A stretch of DNA of 64,000 nt. It comes from Nannobrachium achirus. Its lineage: Eukaryota; Chordata; Actinopteri; Myctophiformes; Myctophidae. The translations under genes and the position numbers were made by a program. Within the stretch, counting starts at the first letter, position 1; every line of letters starts with the position of its first letter. The stretch covers positions 41,824,466 to 41,888,465 of the forward strand of contig OY997661.1 of NCBI GenBank assembly GCA_963921795.1. Direction: 5' to 3'. The notes below the pieces were generated by a model that was not told the DNA's origin, did no database searches, and saw only the letters and a program-made list of their open reading frames with translations. Below, one piece after another: positions 22,699-34,820 of the stretch.

Positions 22699-23175
22699 GA
22701 AACGCTCCGTGGGCCTCAGAGGTCGGGCCAACTTGCTTTTAGCGGCTCCATAAATTGCACGTTACACACGATTCTTTCGGGGATTGATGGCCAGCGCTCA
22801 AACACATAAAACAACAACTCTGTCCATGTTTATCAGCCAATTTGTTTTGTTCCCACGGAGGTTTCTGGTTGGAAAAGAGTAGGCGGTCTGGTTTTAAGTG
22901 TCAACTCCGTTTTCTTTCTAACATTAAGTGCCACTCTAGGCCAGATAGGGTTATGTTTGTATAACCTTTGCGTCTTTTACATAACGCATGTTCTGGGTCT
23001 TTACAAGCGGCGGCCATTTTGCTCTTACATAACACTTGTTGGGGTTTCCCCATACATTTTACAGAGTAGTAAACAATGAACACAACACGTTTTTGCATTG
23101 TCCATCAATAGTTTGTGCTTGTATGTTTCATTTGACAAGTACAGAGGAAACGACATACCCATATATGGTTTTGAG
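22699..23175. other. Unclassified intronic DNA
   Basis: No repeat termini or exon were recognised. Confidence 0.4.
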
Positions 23176-23558
23176 CAAGGGTCTTCAACAGGGGGTCCGG
23201 GGGCCCCTACGGGGTCCTCAGAGTTACTACAGGGGGTCCTCTAAATCTTTGTGTGATAGAAACTAGTTTTTTCCCCCTTTTTTATATTAACCACTTGAAC
23301 CCTAGCGTCCATATTCTGAGAACTTTAGGCAAAGTGCTTTGGTGTAAAAGAGCAGACTAGTACAGTGTGAAAGGTCAAGTTTATTAAGTATTAAGTGGTT
23401 AAATATCTGAAAACACATTCACATGAATCCAAAATACACTGATGATTGTGCTGTCAAACAATGAAACTATAATGGAATCTAAGAACTGATTGTGGGGGTC
23501 CCTGCTTCATCTCTCTCTCAACTAGGGGTCCTTGGCCTGAAAACGTTGAAGACCCCTG
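23176..23558 (+). mobile_element. Family D hAT-like element lacking the hairpin core
   Basis: The ends CAAGGGTCTTCAACAGGGGG and CGTTGAAGACCCCTG lie within the perfect 8-bp duplication GTTTTGAG (23168-23175 and 23559-23566). At about 23320-23330 it reads AACTTTAGGCAAAG where other family D copies hold the hairpin. It is thus an apparent empty site. Confidence 0.9.
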
Positions 23559-23566
23559 GTTTTGAG

Positions 23567-25180
23567 TATATGCTGCCTCACTTGATAAGGGAAGATAGCA
23601 AACCTTTGCTGTGCTTGACAGTTCACTGTTTATCTTGGCTATACACCAAACACCTTAGTGCTTAGACACAGTAAAATCCACAGAGTTCATTTAACTTGTG
23701 TACTATAACAAAATCCATTTGGTTACATTAACACAGAGAATGGCACTCATACTTATTGTATTCTTCGATTTTCTGTATCTTGTATGTTCTATATCCATGT
23801 TATAGGAAAGGATCTCATTTCAGTGTGGAGTGCAGCTACTACTTATTGTGTAGACATCTCGTGCTGAGAATACAAGTCTATAGCATTGTCCGTACGCTGT
23901 CAGAACATGCCCTCTGGCTGCCATCGCAACACAGCCTGGCTGAGGAGATGATCAGAGGGCATTGCTCCCTTTAATCCTGCGATCGCATCCTACTACCAAG
24001 GCCATGCCACACATATCTTCTAGACTAGAGCATCTTCTGCACTGTGCGACTGTTGTGGATCACAATCTGCGGTCCGCCGCCGGCCGGCTTGGAATGTGCC
24101 ATGCGTCTTGTGAGCTCGGGGGTCTCGGCGTCTAAAGACATAGAGAAACAATAGCGCTATCTGATCCTGATTGTGAGGAGGGGGTGGGGTCCGTGGGGTT
24201 TACGATGCAGGCCGTGGGTGGGGGAATGATCCGGGGAAGAGTGTCGCGATTGTGTCGTCACCGCGTGAGAGAGAGGGGCGAGGGTGGTGTCCTCGATAAC
24301 AAGGGGATCCTTGTGGCCGGGGGTGAGACAGTGCTGCTCAAAGACTCCATCGGGGGGGTCAAAGGGCGACGGCCAGTTGCCCACCCTCTCATGCACGCAG
24401 TTGCTGCCAATGTTTTCAAACTCACTTCGGGTGTGTGTAATCTGTGGGGAGTATGTGTCTTTGTGGTGGAATTCAGATCAATCAATAATCAATGAGAAAA
24501 TGAGGAGACAAGAAGACAATTATATTAGGTGGTTGTGGTCAAGTTTATGTAAACATGATATCATGGACAGAAGTACAGTTAACATTCTGGGCAGTGGTAA
24601 GGTAGTTCTGCCAAGAATAATGGTCAGACACTAGAGTTATACATGTGGCTTCAAGGCCTCTGGAACGAGCTGTGCCATAACAAGATAGGCTTTACCAAAA
24701 CAATAGCTACTCAGTCCTAGGTAGACATCTAGACTCTTACAAGTTGTACAGTATCAATGACGTGTCATTAGGCTAGATATTAATATAATCAATGAACACT
24801 TGATCTACTCTATAACTTCATACATAATCAATCATGATAATCTCTAATCTACGACAGTCTATTACAGTATGTCTTGGTATAGTGGGCAGGTGGTTAGAAA
24901 GTGTAGCTCTGTTTCTACCACATTTTGTGTGCAGTGGGTGCATAGTCTGTCTTCCCTTGGGAGTGGTGTCTGTATGTGGTGGCCTTTCTCTATTGCAAGG
25001 CTGCGTTCACCGAGTCTGTACCTAGTCAAGGTTTTTCCTAAATTTTGGGTCGTTTACTGTGCTCAGATATTCTGTTAATGTATATTCTCTTTTTAGTGCT
25101 AGATAGCATTCCATTTTGCTTTGGTTTTGGGTTGTCTCTCTCCAGTATGTTAGGTAGCTTTCTTTTTGTTTTCTTATAAC
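23567..25180. other. Unclassified intronic DNA with one half of a duplicated segment
   Basis: The segment 24298-24420 reappears with differences at 25505-25622. Shared words include GGGGATCCTTGTGGC, CTCAAAGACTCCATCGGGGG and GCAGTTGCTGCCAAT. The rest is unclassified. Short frames on both strands show no family resemblance. Confidence 0.5.
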
Positions 25181-25435
25181 GTCGTTGTCGGGCAGAAACC
25201 TTGTATCGCCACGTTTCAAATTTGTATGTTCTTTCGCAAAGTAAAGCCCCGCTTCATCGTACAAGGCCGTCGCACAAAAGTGGTGAAAACAGCAGATCTA
25301 CAAGCACACGACGCCTCGCGGCGCGAGGCGTCGTGTGCTTGTAGATCGGCTGTTTTCACTAGTTTGAATCATTTTTAAAATGATAAATGCAAAACGAACA
25401 GTTTTGGACATACAAGGTTTTCACCCGACAACGAC
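25181..25435. mobile_element. Family I foldback element, free-standing
   Basis: Ends GTCGTTGTCGGGCAGAAACC and CACCCGACAACGAC are inverted. The centre is a perfect-looking hairpin at 25283-25362, with arms AGTGAAAACAGC... / ...GCTGTTTTCACT. Here the unit stands alone, whereas elsewhere it lies inside families C and J, so it is mobile in its own right. Confidence 0.75.
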
Positions 25436-26019
25436 GATAATCTGGTTTGGTCCAAAGTGTTTTCCATTTGGTAGTTGTGCATCTGTGTGTGCACAGACTA
25501 GTACACAAAGGGGATCCTTGTGGCGGATATGAGACAGCGCTGCTCAAAGACTCCATCGGGGGGTCAAACTAAAGGGCGGCGTCCAGTTGCCCACAACCTC
25601 TCATGCGCGCAGTTGCTGCCAATAGCAACCAATTATGGTGAATGGTCGGATAATTAGGTTTGTGGCCGGTCATCAGAGGGATGAGCTGAGACAGAACAGG
25701 GGTGAAAGTGTGACCGTGTAAAAGAGACACTTCTTTTATGTCAGGAAACGGTCTTTCACCCGTTTGCTCGCTTGTCGAGGACAGAAATACAGTCTTCCTG
25801 TCCAAAGAAGAGATCAAAGCCCGGTCATAATCGCTTTAGACAGCAAGGGCAATAAATAAAGTCTGGATTCGGTCTTGGTGACCTTCTTCCGGAGACACAA
25901 CAGTGCAGAGCACATCATAACTCCCTTTGTAACAAATTAAAAAAGGGGCCCGTGGCGTAATATTAATAGTAAACAATACATATCATTCACCATGTATTAT
26001 AATAGTACACAGTCAACTT
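25436..26019. other. Unclassified, with second half of duplicated segment
   Basis: 25505-25622 is the partner of 24298-24420. No gene is seen. Confidence 0.45.
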
Positions 26020-26416
26020 CAGGGACGTGCAGAGAATTGTAGAGAGGCAGGGGCTGACATTTCTAAAAGGGCCTTTTGGTGAAAATATTGAAAATAGCAG
26101 ACCTCCAAGCTCACTGCGACGCGTTGTGAGCTTGGAGGTCGGCTATTTTCAGTACTTGATACCACACTAAACTAAGCATAAAAAAAGCAATACTGGAGAT
26201 GTGGCGTAACGGCATGGATTTCTACACAGTCAGGGCAATTCTTTCAACATGAGATGCTGCATTCAAGTTCAGGAGAGTTTGGACTTTGGGCATGGAAAGA
26301 GGACATTTGCATGTCTTTCAAAAACTGCATTCATGGTCTGGAGAGGGCACGTTTTACAGACGGATAAAGGGGCAGGGGCTCAAGCCCCCTTTAATGTCTA
26401 TGTGTGCACGTGTCTG
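26020..26416 (+). mobile_element. Family G element, complete
   Basis: It starts CAGGGACGTGCAGAGAATTG and ends TGTGTGCACGTGTCTG. Flanks GTCAACTT and GTCAACTG are an 8-bp duplication with one difference. The hairpin core at 26089-26151 has the family-specific arm GACCTCCAAGCTC. Confidence 0.8.
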
Positions 26417-26424
26417 GTCAACTG

Positions 26425-26852
26425 TATATTAACAGTCAGTGTCAGAGCAGCAATACAGTAAAGCAGTCATCTCTGCACAGTGTCCGGATTGTCCACTCGG
26501 AGGAACAATAGTGCTGGACTGGATCAGAGCCGAGCTGACCCAAGAAGTGCTTCAGACCTTGCCTGGTTAATAAACCAGACTCTATCTGGAATTTCGGGAA
26601 GAGATTATTTTTCTGAGGGGCGGGCTAATGCCTATTGACGTAATGTTAGGGGCGGTTTAAAAAAAATGTCAAGGTGACTTGCTCTTACAGACAACTACCT
26701 CTTTGATGCCTGTCATAGAAGGGAGGGGGAGGCGAGGAATGTTTTTGTGTCCACACAGCCTACAGCCCTGATTGGCTAACCCTTTCTGGTGGCTGGTGGA
26801 AATGGATTCTCAACTGTGAGGCTCCAGACCACACTACACCACGGGGTGGTGT
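26425..26852. other. Unclassified intronic DNA
   Basis: No repeat ends or plausible exon were recognised. Confidence 0.4.
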
Positions 26853-27382
26853 CAGGGACGTGCTGGGCCCCTGATTCAGCCCGGGAAAAAGAGTTGGAGA
26901 GGCCCTCATTGAGCGCTATAGAGAGAGATCTCTCTCTATTAGCGCTGCTGCTACTCAAAGATTTGCCATTTCAGATCACGACAAGTGACAAGCCAGTGGG
27001 CCAATTACTGTACATGAGTTATATTTCGTCGTTGCCGGGTGGAAACCTTGTATGTCCAAAACCATTTGTTTTGTATTTATCATTTTAAAAATGATTTAAA
27101 CTAGTGAAAACAGCCGATCTACAAGCACACAACGCCTCGCGGTGCAAGGCGGTGTGTGCTTGTAGATCTGCTGTTTTCACTACTTTTGTGCAACGGCAAT
27201 ACATTTGAAACTTGGAGATACGAGGTTTCTGCCTGACAGTGACAATTTACTTCAGCCCCCAAAATGGAACGAAGGCTGACATTTTATTTTTTATTTTTTC
27301 CTAATGGCCGGCCTGGACCGGCCGGGAATGAACCGGCCGTTCGGGAATTGTCCCGCTTTTCCCAATGGCCAGCACGTCCCTG
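26853..27382 (+). mobile_element. Family C hAT-like element
   Basis: The ends CAGGGACGTGCTGGG and CCAGCACGTCCCTG lie within the perfect 8-bp duplication GGTGGTGT (26845-26852 and 27383-27390). The family I unit carries a hairpin at 27104-27182. Confidence 0.9.
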
Positions 27383-27390
27383 GGTGGTGT

Positions 27391-27889
27391 TGTGCGGTCT
27401 GGTTTATTAACCAGGCTATACTTCAGACCAGCAGCGATGCCCTTACAAAGTCCAGCGCTGATGTCATCCAAACTGAGGCTGCGGTTTGTTCCCCCTGATC
27501 CCCCTATCAGCCAACTTAATTGCCGTGCTCTTGGCGAACCAAACATGGATTAGGAGCAGAGTGGCCCCAGCTGTGTCGCCTCTGTTTTGAAATGTTAACT
27601 GATGGGCAGAGTCTGGGCCTGCCCTCCCCCCAAGTATAGTTCACAGTCCAGTTGGTACGTTTCCCTAAGCGGGTGCGATTACCTTTGAGTGTGTTAATGG
27701 TTGAACCCGTTGGCTTTTGTCGTCGACAGGGAGAGGGGAAGAGGGCCACTTGACTTTGGTGTGAATTTCAAGAGTTAGATATTTAGACCTGAAAGCCTGA
27801 TGTGTCTCTCAAGACCGGAGCAGTCCAGGATTTAATGGTGAAACGTAAAGATTGTTCATAGCGCAAACATTCACAGGCCAGTACCTTGC
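27391..27889. other. Unclassified intronic DNA
   Basis: No repeat ends or plausible exon were recognised. Confidence 0.35.
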
Positions 27890-27897
27890 TTTGTGAT

Positions 27898-28281
27898 TAG
27901 GGATGGGTATCGTCTGCGATACTTTTAATGGTGTCGATTGCATGGCGTCGATACTATCGGGTATCGGTTCACGTAAAAACTAACGATACCTCGTTTCGAT
28001 ACTCTGGAACGCACCCCGGGCCGGTCACATCTGTAACAGTTGGGCTACTGAGAGTTTAATGACTGCTTCAGTAGGCTACACTCGTTACTGTGGAAAATAG
28101 CCGACAATAGCCTATAATGTTTATTATTATGATGATTATCCAACGTCTATAATCTCCGCTCCGCCACACTGTGTGATCATCATCATCACCTCAACTTGAA
28201 TAAAAAGTATCGAAAATGGTATCGAAAAGGGTATCGTATCGATTCCCAGGTATCGAAAAAGGTGAACGATAACCATCCCTA
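27898..28281. mobile_element. Family V hAT-like element
   Basis: The ends TAGGGATGGGTATCG and CGATAACCATCCCTA lie within the perfect 8-bp duplication TTTGTGAT (27890-27897 and 28282-28289). The arms are rich in GGTATCG words. It has no GATCTACAAGC core. Confidence 0.85.
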
Positions 28282-28479
28282 TTTGTGATTGTAGCTTTTC
28301 AACTTAGGTGAGCCCAGTGTGTATGCCAAATTTGGAAAGAGTACAGCAAAACTACTTTGATGTCATACATGTTTTCAGCGTAGTTGAGGTTTTGAAAATG
28401 AGGTGTAATCGATATCCACAAAATAAAGGAGCAGCTAGGCTGTAAATATGTGATTTTGGATTTAAATTGTCATATCATC

Positions 28480-29750
28480 GTTGTCGGGTGGAAAACCATT
28501 TGTTTTGTATTTATCATTTTAAAAATGATTTAAACTAGTGAAAACAGCCGATCTACAAGCACACAACGCCTCGCACCGCGAGGCATTGTGTGCTTGTAGA
28601 TCAGCTGTTTTCACTACTTTTGTGCGATGGCCATATTAGTGTGGGGATTAAGGGGAGCAAATGCTAATTTCGTGCAATTTTGACTTAAAGCGCGAAATTT
28701 TGCACAGATGTAGCCCAGGGCTTGCTCTAATGATTTAGCTAGGGCGCCCGAGTCTGCGACCTTCGGGGTCGCCACAGCGGCCAAATCAAGTTGGGCTCCC
28801 ATTGACTTTCTATACAGGAGGAAAATACCCAGAATTATTATTTTTTTCTGGGTATTTAAGGAGGATCTGAGGGGTCTAACTAGGGGTTTGTCATGATGCA
28901 GGCATTTGTTTTGCACAAAAAACATTCAGTGGTCTAGAAATGGCCTCAGAAAACAATACACGTATGGGTGAGTATTCATGTTAGTCGGAGGCCTTAGGGT
29001 TTTTTTTTTCTCGTGCTAATCAGTCTAAAAGTTAAAAATTTTGCACAGATGTAGCTCAGGGCATGCTCTAATGATTTAGCTAGGGCGCCCGAGTCTGCAA
29101 CATTCGGGGTCGCCACAGCGGCCAAATCAAGTTGGGCTCCCATCGACTTTAGTGATGAAAAGTGATGAGTCATCACTTTTCAGAGTTTTGTTGGTGCTGT
29201 GGTGACCCCGAAGGTCGCCGACTCGGGCGCCCAAGCTAAATCATTAGAGCATGCCCTGAGCTACATCTGTGCAAAATGTTGCACTTTTAGACTGATTAGC
29301 ACGAGAAGAAAAACCCTAAGGCCTCCAACTAACATGAATACTCACCCATACGTGTATTGTTTTCTGAGGCCCTTTCTAGCCCACTGAATGTTTTTTGTGC
29401 AAAACAAATGCCTGCAATGGATTCAGCATCATGACAAACCACTAGTTAGACCCCTCAGATCCTCCTTAAATACCCAGAAAAAAAAATCTGGGTATTTTCC
29501 TCCTGTATAGAAAGTCAATGGGAGCCCAACTTGATTTGGCCGCTGTGGCGACCCAGAAGGTCGCAGACTCGGGCGCCCTAGCTAAATCAATAGAGCAAGC
29601 CCTGGGTTACATCTGTGCAAAATTTCGCGCTTTAAGTCAAAATTGCACGAAATTAGCATTTGCTCCCCTTAATCCCCACACTATATGAAGCAGTGCTTTA
29701 CTTTGTGAAAAACTTGGAGATACAAGGTTTCTGCCCGACAATGACGATAT
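28480..29750. mobile_element. Family I foldback with family H inserted
   Basis: The left end ATCGTTGTCGGGTGG and right end CTGCCCGACAATGACGAT bracket a hairpin at 28537-28617. Family H (about 28640-29690) then interrupts the right half. Confidence 0.7.
28640..29690. mobile_element. Family H large inverted-repeat element
   Basis: The arms are long inverted copies, starting AGTGTGGGGATTAAGGGGAG and ending in its complement. They repeat words such as GGGCGCCCGAGTCTGCGACC. The centre is the palindrome AAAAGTGATGAGTCATCACT (29159-29178), which contains TGAGTCA. A second copy is at about 43785-44432. Confidence 0.75.
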
Positions 29751-30106
29751 ATTCATTATACTGTAGGTGTCACATTTACTTTTCAAATGATGGTTCTCTC
29801 ATTTTGGTATAAATTCAACCAGTTTCTTTTTCTTTTCACATCTAAGCAACAGACATGAAACTATCTCACGTCGCCCTGGGGAGGCGCGCTCACACTTTGA
29901 AGACCCCTCTAGCCAGACCATTGGTCCCAAGAAACTAATGGGGTTTGTTTTAACTGGCACGAAGTTTGCAGTGTCAGCCCCAATGTGGGCTTTAGGGACT
30001 GATATTTAATGTGCGCTACAACGTTCGTACCGATTCCCTCATGGTCCACTTTCCCATGGACATGCATTTCCTTAGACTCATGTCTCGCCACGCACGCACA
30101 CACACG

Positions 30107-30195
<89 letters not shown>

Positions 30196-30777
30196 ACACG
30201 TACTCCAGACCTGTCTTTTCGTGGTATCCTCATTGCATTTCCTGTGGGATATGGAAAATACAGAAACCCTATCTCAATGATCTCAATGAAGTAGACTGGG
30301 TCAATGTCTGCAAGGCTGTAAATATTCAATTGAATTCAAATCAGCTCAAATGTGAAGTGTTACTTTTGAATATTATAATAATGTTATGGTTTATGCAGCA
30401 CATTCACCCATTATACATTTATCAGATCAACTATCAATCTGAGATAATCAGTTCAAATCAAAAATATTTTTTCCAAAGGTGTATTTTGAGCTGCAAAAGG
30501 TTGAAACTCCAATCAGGGTTCAAGCCCTCGAAACCTGATTTCTCATAGCTTAAATTTTAAGAAACACGTACTTCAGTAAGCTGTACTTCCAAAGGTGCTT
30601 CTTTAATCTAACCAAGTGATACCTCATTGTGTAGCTCTGATTCTCTGCTTGCATATACAATGAAATGAATAATATCTTTCGGCCTAGAGAGGAAGTCTTT
30701 TTGAACCATTTGTGGGCAAGTCAGAATTCCAAAACACATTTAGCCTCTGTAACATGTGTATCACTCTTATTCACTAA
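29751..30777. other. Unclassified intronic DNA around a CA microsatellite
   Basis: The (CA)n tract at about 30088-30195 creates long His/Thr/Val/Cys frames that are not genes. Nothing else is recognised. Confidence 0.55.
30088..30195. repeat. (CA)n microsatellite
   Basis: About 100 bp of CA dinucleotides with CACGCA interruptions at both ends. Confidence 0.98.
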
Positions 30778-30780
30778 TAC

Positions 30781-31183
30781 CAGTAAGACTCCCTAATCGG
30801 GAGATAAGCGACCGTCAGGTCACAGCGTGATTTGAGAGCAAAATCTGTAGGAGCAGTGTCCAAAAATGTGTTAGAAAAAATCGGCCTGATGGTGGCGCTA
30901 TATGGGACATATCCATGGTGATGACATGAGTGTAGACATACTGTGTGCCGCTTTGCGTGATTTTAGGAGCAGTGTCCAAAAATGTGTTTTGCAAGAATCG
31001 GCCTGATGGTGGCGCTAGAAGAGGGCCATGTGAGAAATGAGGGGTGTGCAAAGTTTGGCATGGATAGGGGTGGAGATATGAGTAGGGCAAAAGTGTGACA
31101 TGATATGTGACGGACAGACTGACTGACAAACAGACAGACAGCCGGTGGAGGTTTTGATAGTAACTGCGACCTGACAGTTGCAA
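30781..31183 (+). mobile_element. Family M element
   Basis: It starts CAGTAAGACTCCCTAATCGG and ends ACCTGACAGTTGCAA. The body has two units containing AGTGTCCAAAAATGTGTT and GATGGTGGCGCTA. No GATCTACAAGC core is present. Confidence 0.8.
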
Positions 31184-31525
31184 TTAACCCAATTTCATAC
31201 TTTCATAAATACAACACGTTTTGAACTTGTGAAACTGCAATTCCTGCCATTTTAAATTCACGAGAAAATCACACATTTATGGTGACATTTATAGAGATAT
31301 ATAGAGAGATTTACTGTTGTCCAGAACCTGTACTTTTTCACTTGGACGTGCGTGCTTTCCTTTGGACTCTGTTCAGAGATGGAATAACTTACTATGTTCT
31401 TTGGCAGTGTTGTGTTAGAGATTCTCCCCCGGTATCTTACTCATTCATGGGATTCAGGGAACAAGGAATGTTTGGCCAGCAAAATGAGCATTCATTCATC
31501 TGGAGGGTGGGTGTAATGTTACGAC

Positions 31526-32012
31526 CAGGGGCGTCACAAGGGGTAGGAAAGTGGGACTGAGTTACTGGGGCCCAAGGTGGAGGGGCCTTTATAACTTTAT
31601 CTATTGAAAAATAGAAGATATACAAGCTCACAGCGCGGCACCGAGTGCCGCGCTGCGAGCTTGTAGATCTGCTATTTTTGAAAAGTTGTGAAAATGTGTG
31701 AACATCTTTGAATATAATGTATTTTTTAAGCGAACATTTCTAACTCAAATTTTGCTTCTGGGGGTCCCTGGAACTAGATATTTTGAGATCGGGGTCCGTG
31801 ACCAAATACATATCATCTTGGGGGTCCTTGACATAGGTTTCTTGCACACATTTTCACGATTTTTCAAAAATAGCAGATATACAAGCTCGCAGCGCGGCAC
31901 TCGGTGCCGTGCTGTGAGCTTGTATATCTGCTATTTTTCAATAGTTAACATTCATGGGGGGCCCGCAGTGAATCCTTGTACCCAGGGCCCAGAATTTGGT
32001 GTGACGCCCCTG
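31526..32012 (-). mobile_element. Family A2 hAT-like element with two complete hairpins
   Basis: The ends CAGGGGCGTCACAAGG and GTGTGACGCCCCTG lie within GTTACGAC / GTTACAAC, an 8-bp duplication with one difference. Full hairpins occupy 31605-31690 and 31856-31945. The outer arms use GCAGATATAC and GTATATCTGC-type variants. Confidence 0.85.
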
Positions 32013-32192
32013 GTTACAACCGCCCCATCCAGAAAACTGGGAAAGTCCGAGCTTGAGCACATGTTATGCTATTTTCCCATCGTTCCAATATCGTTTTTTA
32101 AAATAATTTCTGAAATGCATTTTAGAACAAATTCTCCTGTTTATAGCACTCTACATGTATTCTCAAACAATACTTGGACCATGTAGTGTCAC

Positions 32193-32400
32193 CAGGGACG
32201 TGCAGAGAATGTTAGAGGGGCAGGGGCTGAAATATCTAAAAGGGCCGTTTTGTGAAAATATTGAAAATAGCAAACCTCTGAGCTTGGAGGTCGGCTATTT
32301 TCACTACTTGCATTCATGGTCTGGAGAGGGGACTATTTTACAGCTGGATACAAGGGCAGGGGCTCAAGCCCCCTTTGATGTCTATGTGTGCACGTGCTTG
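32193..32400 (+). mobile_element. Family G element, short
   Basis: It starts CAGGGACGTGCAGAGAATG and lies within the perfect 8-bp duplication AGTGTCAC (32185-32192 and 32401-32408). The hairpin at 32263-32305 has lost most of one arm. Confidence 0.85.
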
Positions 32401-32727
32401 AGTGTCACCATGTGGTGGCACAGGTAGGGCAGTTCTAAACAAATCGTAGGAAACAAAAGAGGGATATTCATTTAAAAAAAAAAGGGGTCCCGACTCATTG
32501 TTTGGGCAAACGGCGTTCTCATCTATTCATTCTGTGTCTATGGTTCGACCACAGCTGGACGGGACCTGTCGCCATGTGAGATTAGCCAATAGCAGGTGCA
32601 CCCTGTGGGAATCATTATTCGCCCTCTCCAGCTCTAATTGGCTGAAATCCCACACAGATCTAGCTGATGTGTATGTTAGATGAAGTTATGTCACTGACAC
32701 ACTCTGTGTGTATGTGTATGCGCGCGC

Positions 32728-32812
<85 letters not shown>
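32728..32812. repeat. (TG)n microsatellite
   Basis: About 80 bp of TG repeat with CGCGCG at the left edge. The unannotated stretch before it (32409-32727) holds no recognisable gene. Confidence 0.98.
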
Positions 32813-32813
<1 letters not shown>

Positions 32814-33233
32814 AGTGGTGTAAAGTACATTTACTTAAGTACACTTTTGAGTTATTTGTACTTTGCTTGAGTATTTCCAATTTCCATTACTTTTACTTCT
32901 ACTCCATTACATCTCGGATCCAAATATTGTACTTTTATTCCACTACATTTATTTGAAAACTTTAGTTACTAGTTACTTTTCAGATATAAATTGTAATATT
33001 ATAAAACATACATAAATCACTTTAGCCCTATTTTATACCTAGGCTGTTTGAAAATAGCCGATCTACAAGCTCGCGACACGTTTGTGAGCTTGTAGATCTG
33101 CTATTTTCAAACATTTAGTACTTTTACTTTTGGTATATTAATTTTGATGCCAATACTTTTGTACTTTTACTCAAGTACATTTTGAATTCCGGACCTTTAC
33201 TTGTAACAGAGTATTTCTACATTGCAGCACCTG
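32813..33233 (+). mobile_element. Family E hAT-like element, compact copy
   Basis: It starts CAGTGGTGTAAAGTACATTT and ends TACATTGCAGCACCTG. The (TG)n flanks make the target duplication ambiguous. A hairpin core at 33045-33112 is bounded by GTTTGAAAATAGC and GCTATTTTCAAAC, mirrored beyond the core. Confidence 0.85.
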
Positions 33234-33591
33234 TGCGTGTGCGTGTGTGCGTGCGTGTGTGAAAACATGTGTTATGCATTAACCCAGACAGATTCAAGTT
33301 AGCCACTGCAGATGTGTCAGAAGCTGGTGTGCACCATGCATTTTGCATTGACAGGTTCTCATGACGGCCTCAGCTGCCCCAAGGGACGCATCATGGCACT
33401 GTTATCACCCTGTAACTGATTGTTGCGCTGAAAGATTATTGCGGTGAACACAACTCCCCGGAGAATTTATTTTAGCACTTGGCATTTGCCGTATGCCGGC
33501 GATGCAAGTCTGAAGTGCTTGCGTTGGCGGAGTGTAGATTGTAGTAGCAACGAATCAAGTCACGCTTCAGTCATTGCTAAAGAGGCAGTAT
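33234..33591. other. Unclassified intronic DNA
   Basis: No repeat ends or plausible exon were recognised. Confidence 0.35.
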
Positions 33592-33595
33592 TTAA

Positions 33596-34181
33596 AACCC
33601 ATTCAGAACGGGTACACTATTATAGTGTATCATTATTTTATGCTTTAACTATTGAAAAATAGCAGATATACAAGCTCACAGCGCGGCACCGAGTGCCGCG
33701 CTGCGAGCTTGTAGATCTGCTATTTTTGAAAAATCGTGAAAATTAGAATTTTTACCCGATTCAATAAGTGTCTTTTGAATCATTCTAAGATTTTTTGAAA
33801 ACCCTAAGTTTCTATGTCAGGAATCTGGCCAGCCATCGTCAAAGAAAAGGTCCTTTTCACTTAAATGGAGCTCAGTTAGTCTGTTCTTGAGAGACTACTA
33901 TGTCAGTGGTTCTCAAACGTTTTCATGTGAAGGACCCCCAAAATGATATTTATTTGGCCACGGACCTCCATCTCAAAATATTTAGTTCCAGGGACCACCC
34001 AGAAGCAAAATTTGAGTTACAAACGTTCGCTTTGAAAATACATATATTCAAAGATTTTCACACATTTTCATGACTTTTTCAAAAATAGCAGATCTACAAG
34101 CTCGCAGAGTGCCGCGCTGTGAGCTTGTATATCTGCCATTTTCACTGGTTAAAGCATTCAATAATTCTAGGCCTAAATGGG
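33596..34181 (+). mobile_element. Family A piggyBac-like element
   Basis: It is flanked by TTAA at 33592-33595 and 34182-34185, with ends AACCCATTCAGAACGGG and GGCCTAAATGGG. Hairpins lie at 33650-33735 (complete) and 34078-34140 (shortened), around a GTCAGTGGTTCTCAAAC segment. Confidence 0.85.
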
Positions 34182-34489
34182 TTAATAAATCACTGTGAGG
34201 AAAATAAATGTATTTAATTTACCTTCACTTCAATTGTAGTCATTTCTTTGGTGTATTTTTAAACAGGGGTCCCCAGGCAGTCACTCATGCAGGGCCAAGT
34301 GTGTTCCACTTTTCTACCACATTAAAGTAAGTGGTGAATAAGCGATACGATACAAAAATGCTTCGTGAATATCTCACATCAAACTGTTAATTTAGTGATG
34401 CCTCATTCATACAGGTTGATGCTTTTATTTGATGTCCTCATGTCAAAACAGTAGTTTAAATGAACGTAACCTTAACCCTGGGATCTCTA

Positions 34490-34580
34490 CAACATTTTCC
34501 AAAATAGCCAAAATCTACAAGCTCAATGATTCCTGTTGTGAGGTGTTGTGAGCTTGTAGATTGGCTATTTTTTCCTTGTG
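34490..34580. repeat. Hairpin core copy of unassigned family
   Basis: Arms AAAATAGCCAAAATCTACAA and TTGTAGATTGGCTATTTTTT enclose an unusual loop (AATGATTCCTGTTGTGAGG). I could not assign its host element. 34186-34489 is otherwise unclassified. Confidence 0.6.
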
Positions 34581-34604
34581 AACTACACTGTATAACATCG
34601 CGGC

Positions 34605-34767
34605 TTAAAGGACAACTTTGTTTTTGAGCGGTGGTCACAACGCTCCTATACGTGGCCGTGTGTGTGGGTATGTCTGTCTGTCTGCGTGTCTGTCTGTCTG
34701 TATGTAGCCTACAGTACCTTTTTTGACCACACATGTTAAGGGAGGGGCGTTGTTGTTCAGGCCAGAC

Positions 34768-34820
<53 letters not shown>

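Noticed and set aside
30009..30548. 179-residue open frame
   Set aside because: It is produced by the CA microsatellite (His/Thr runs) and has no domain or splice context.
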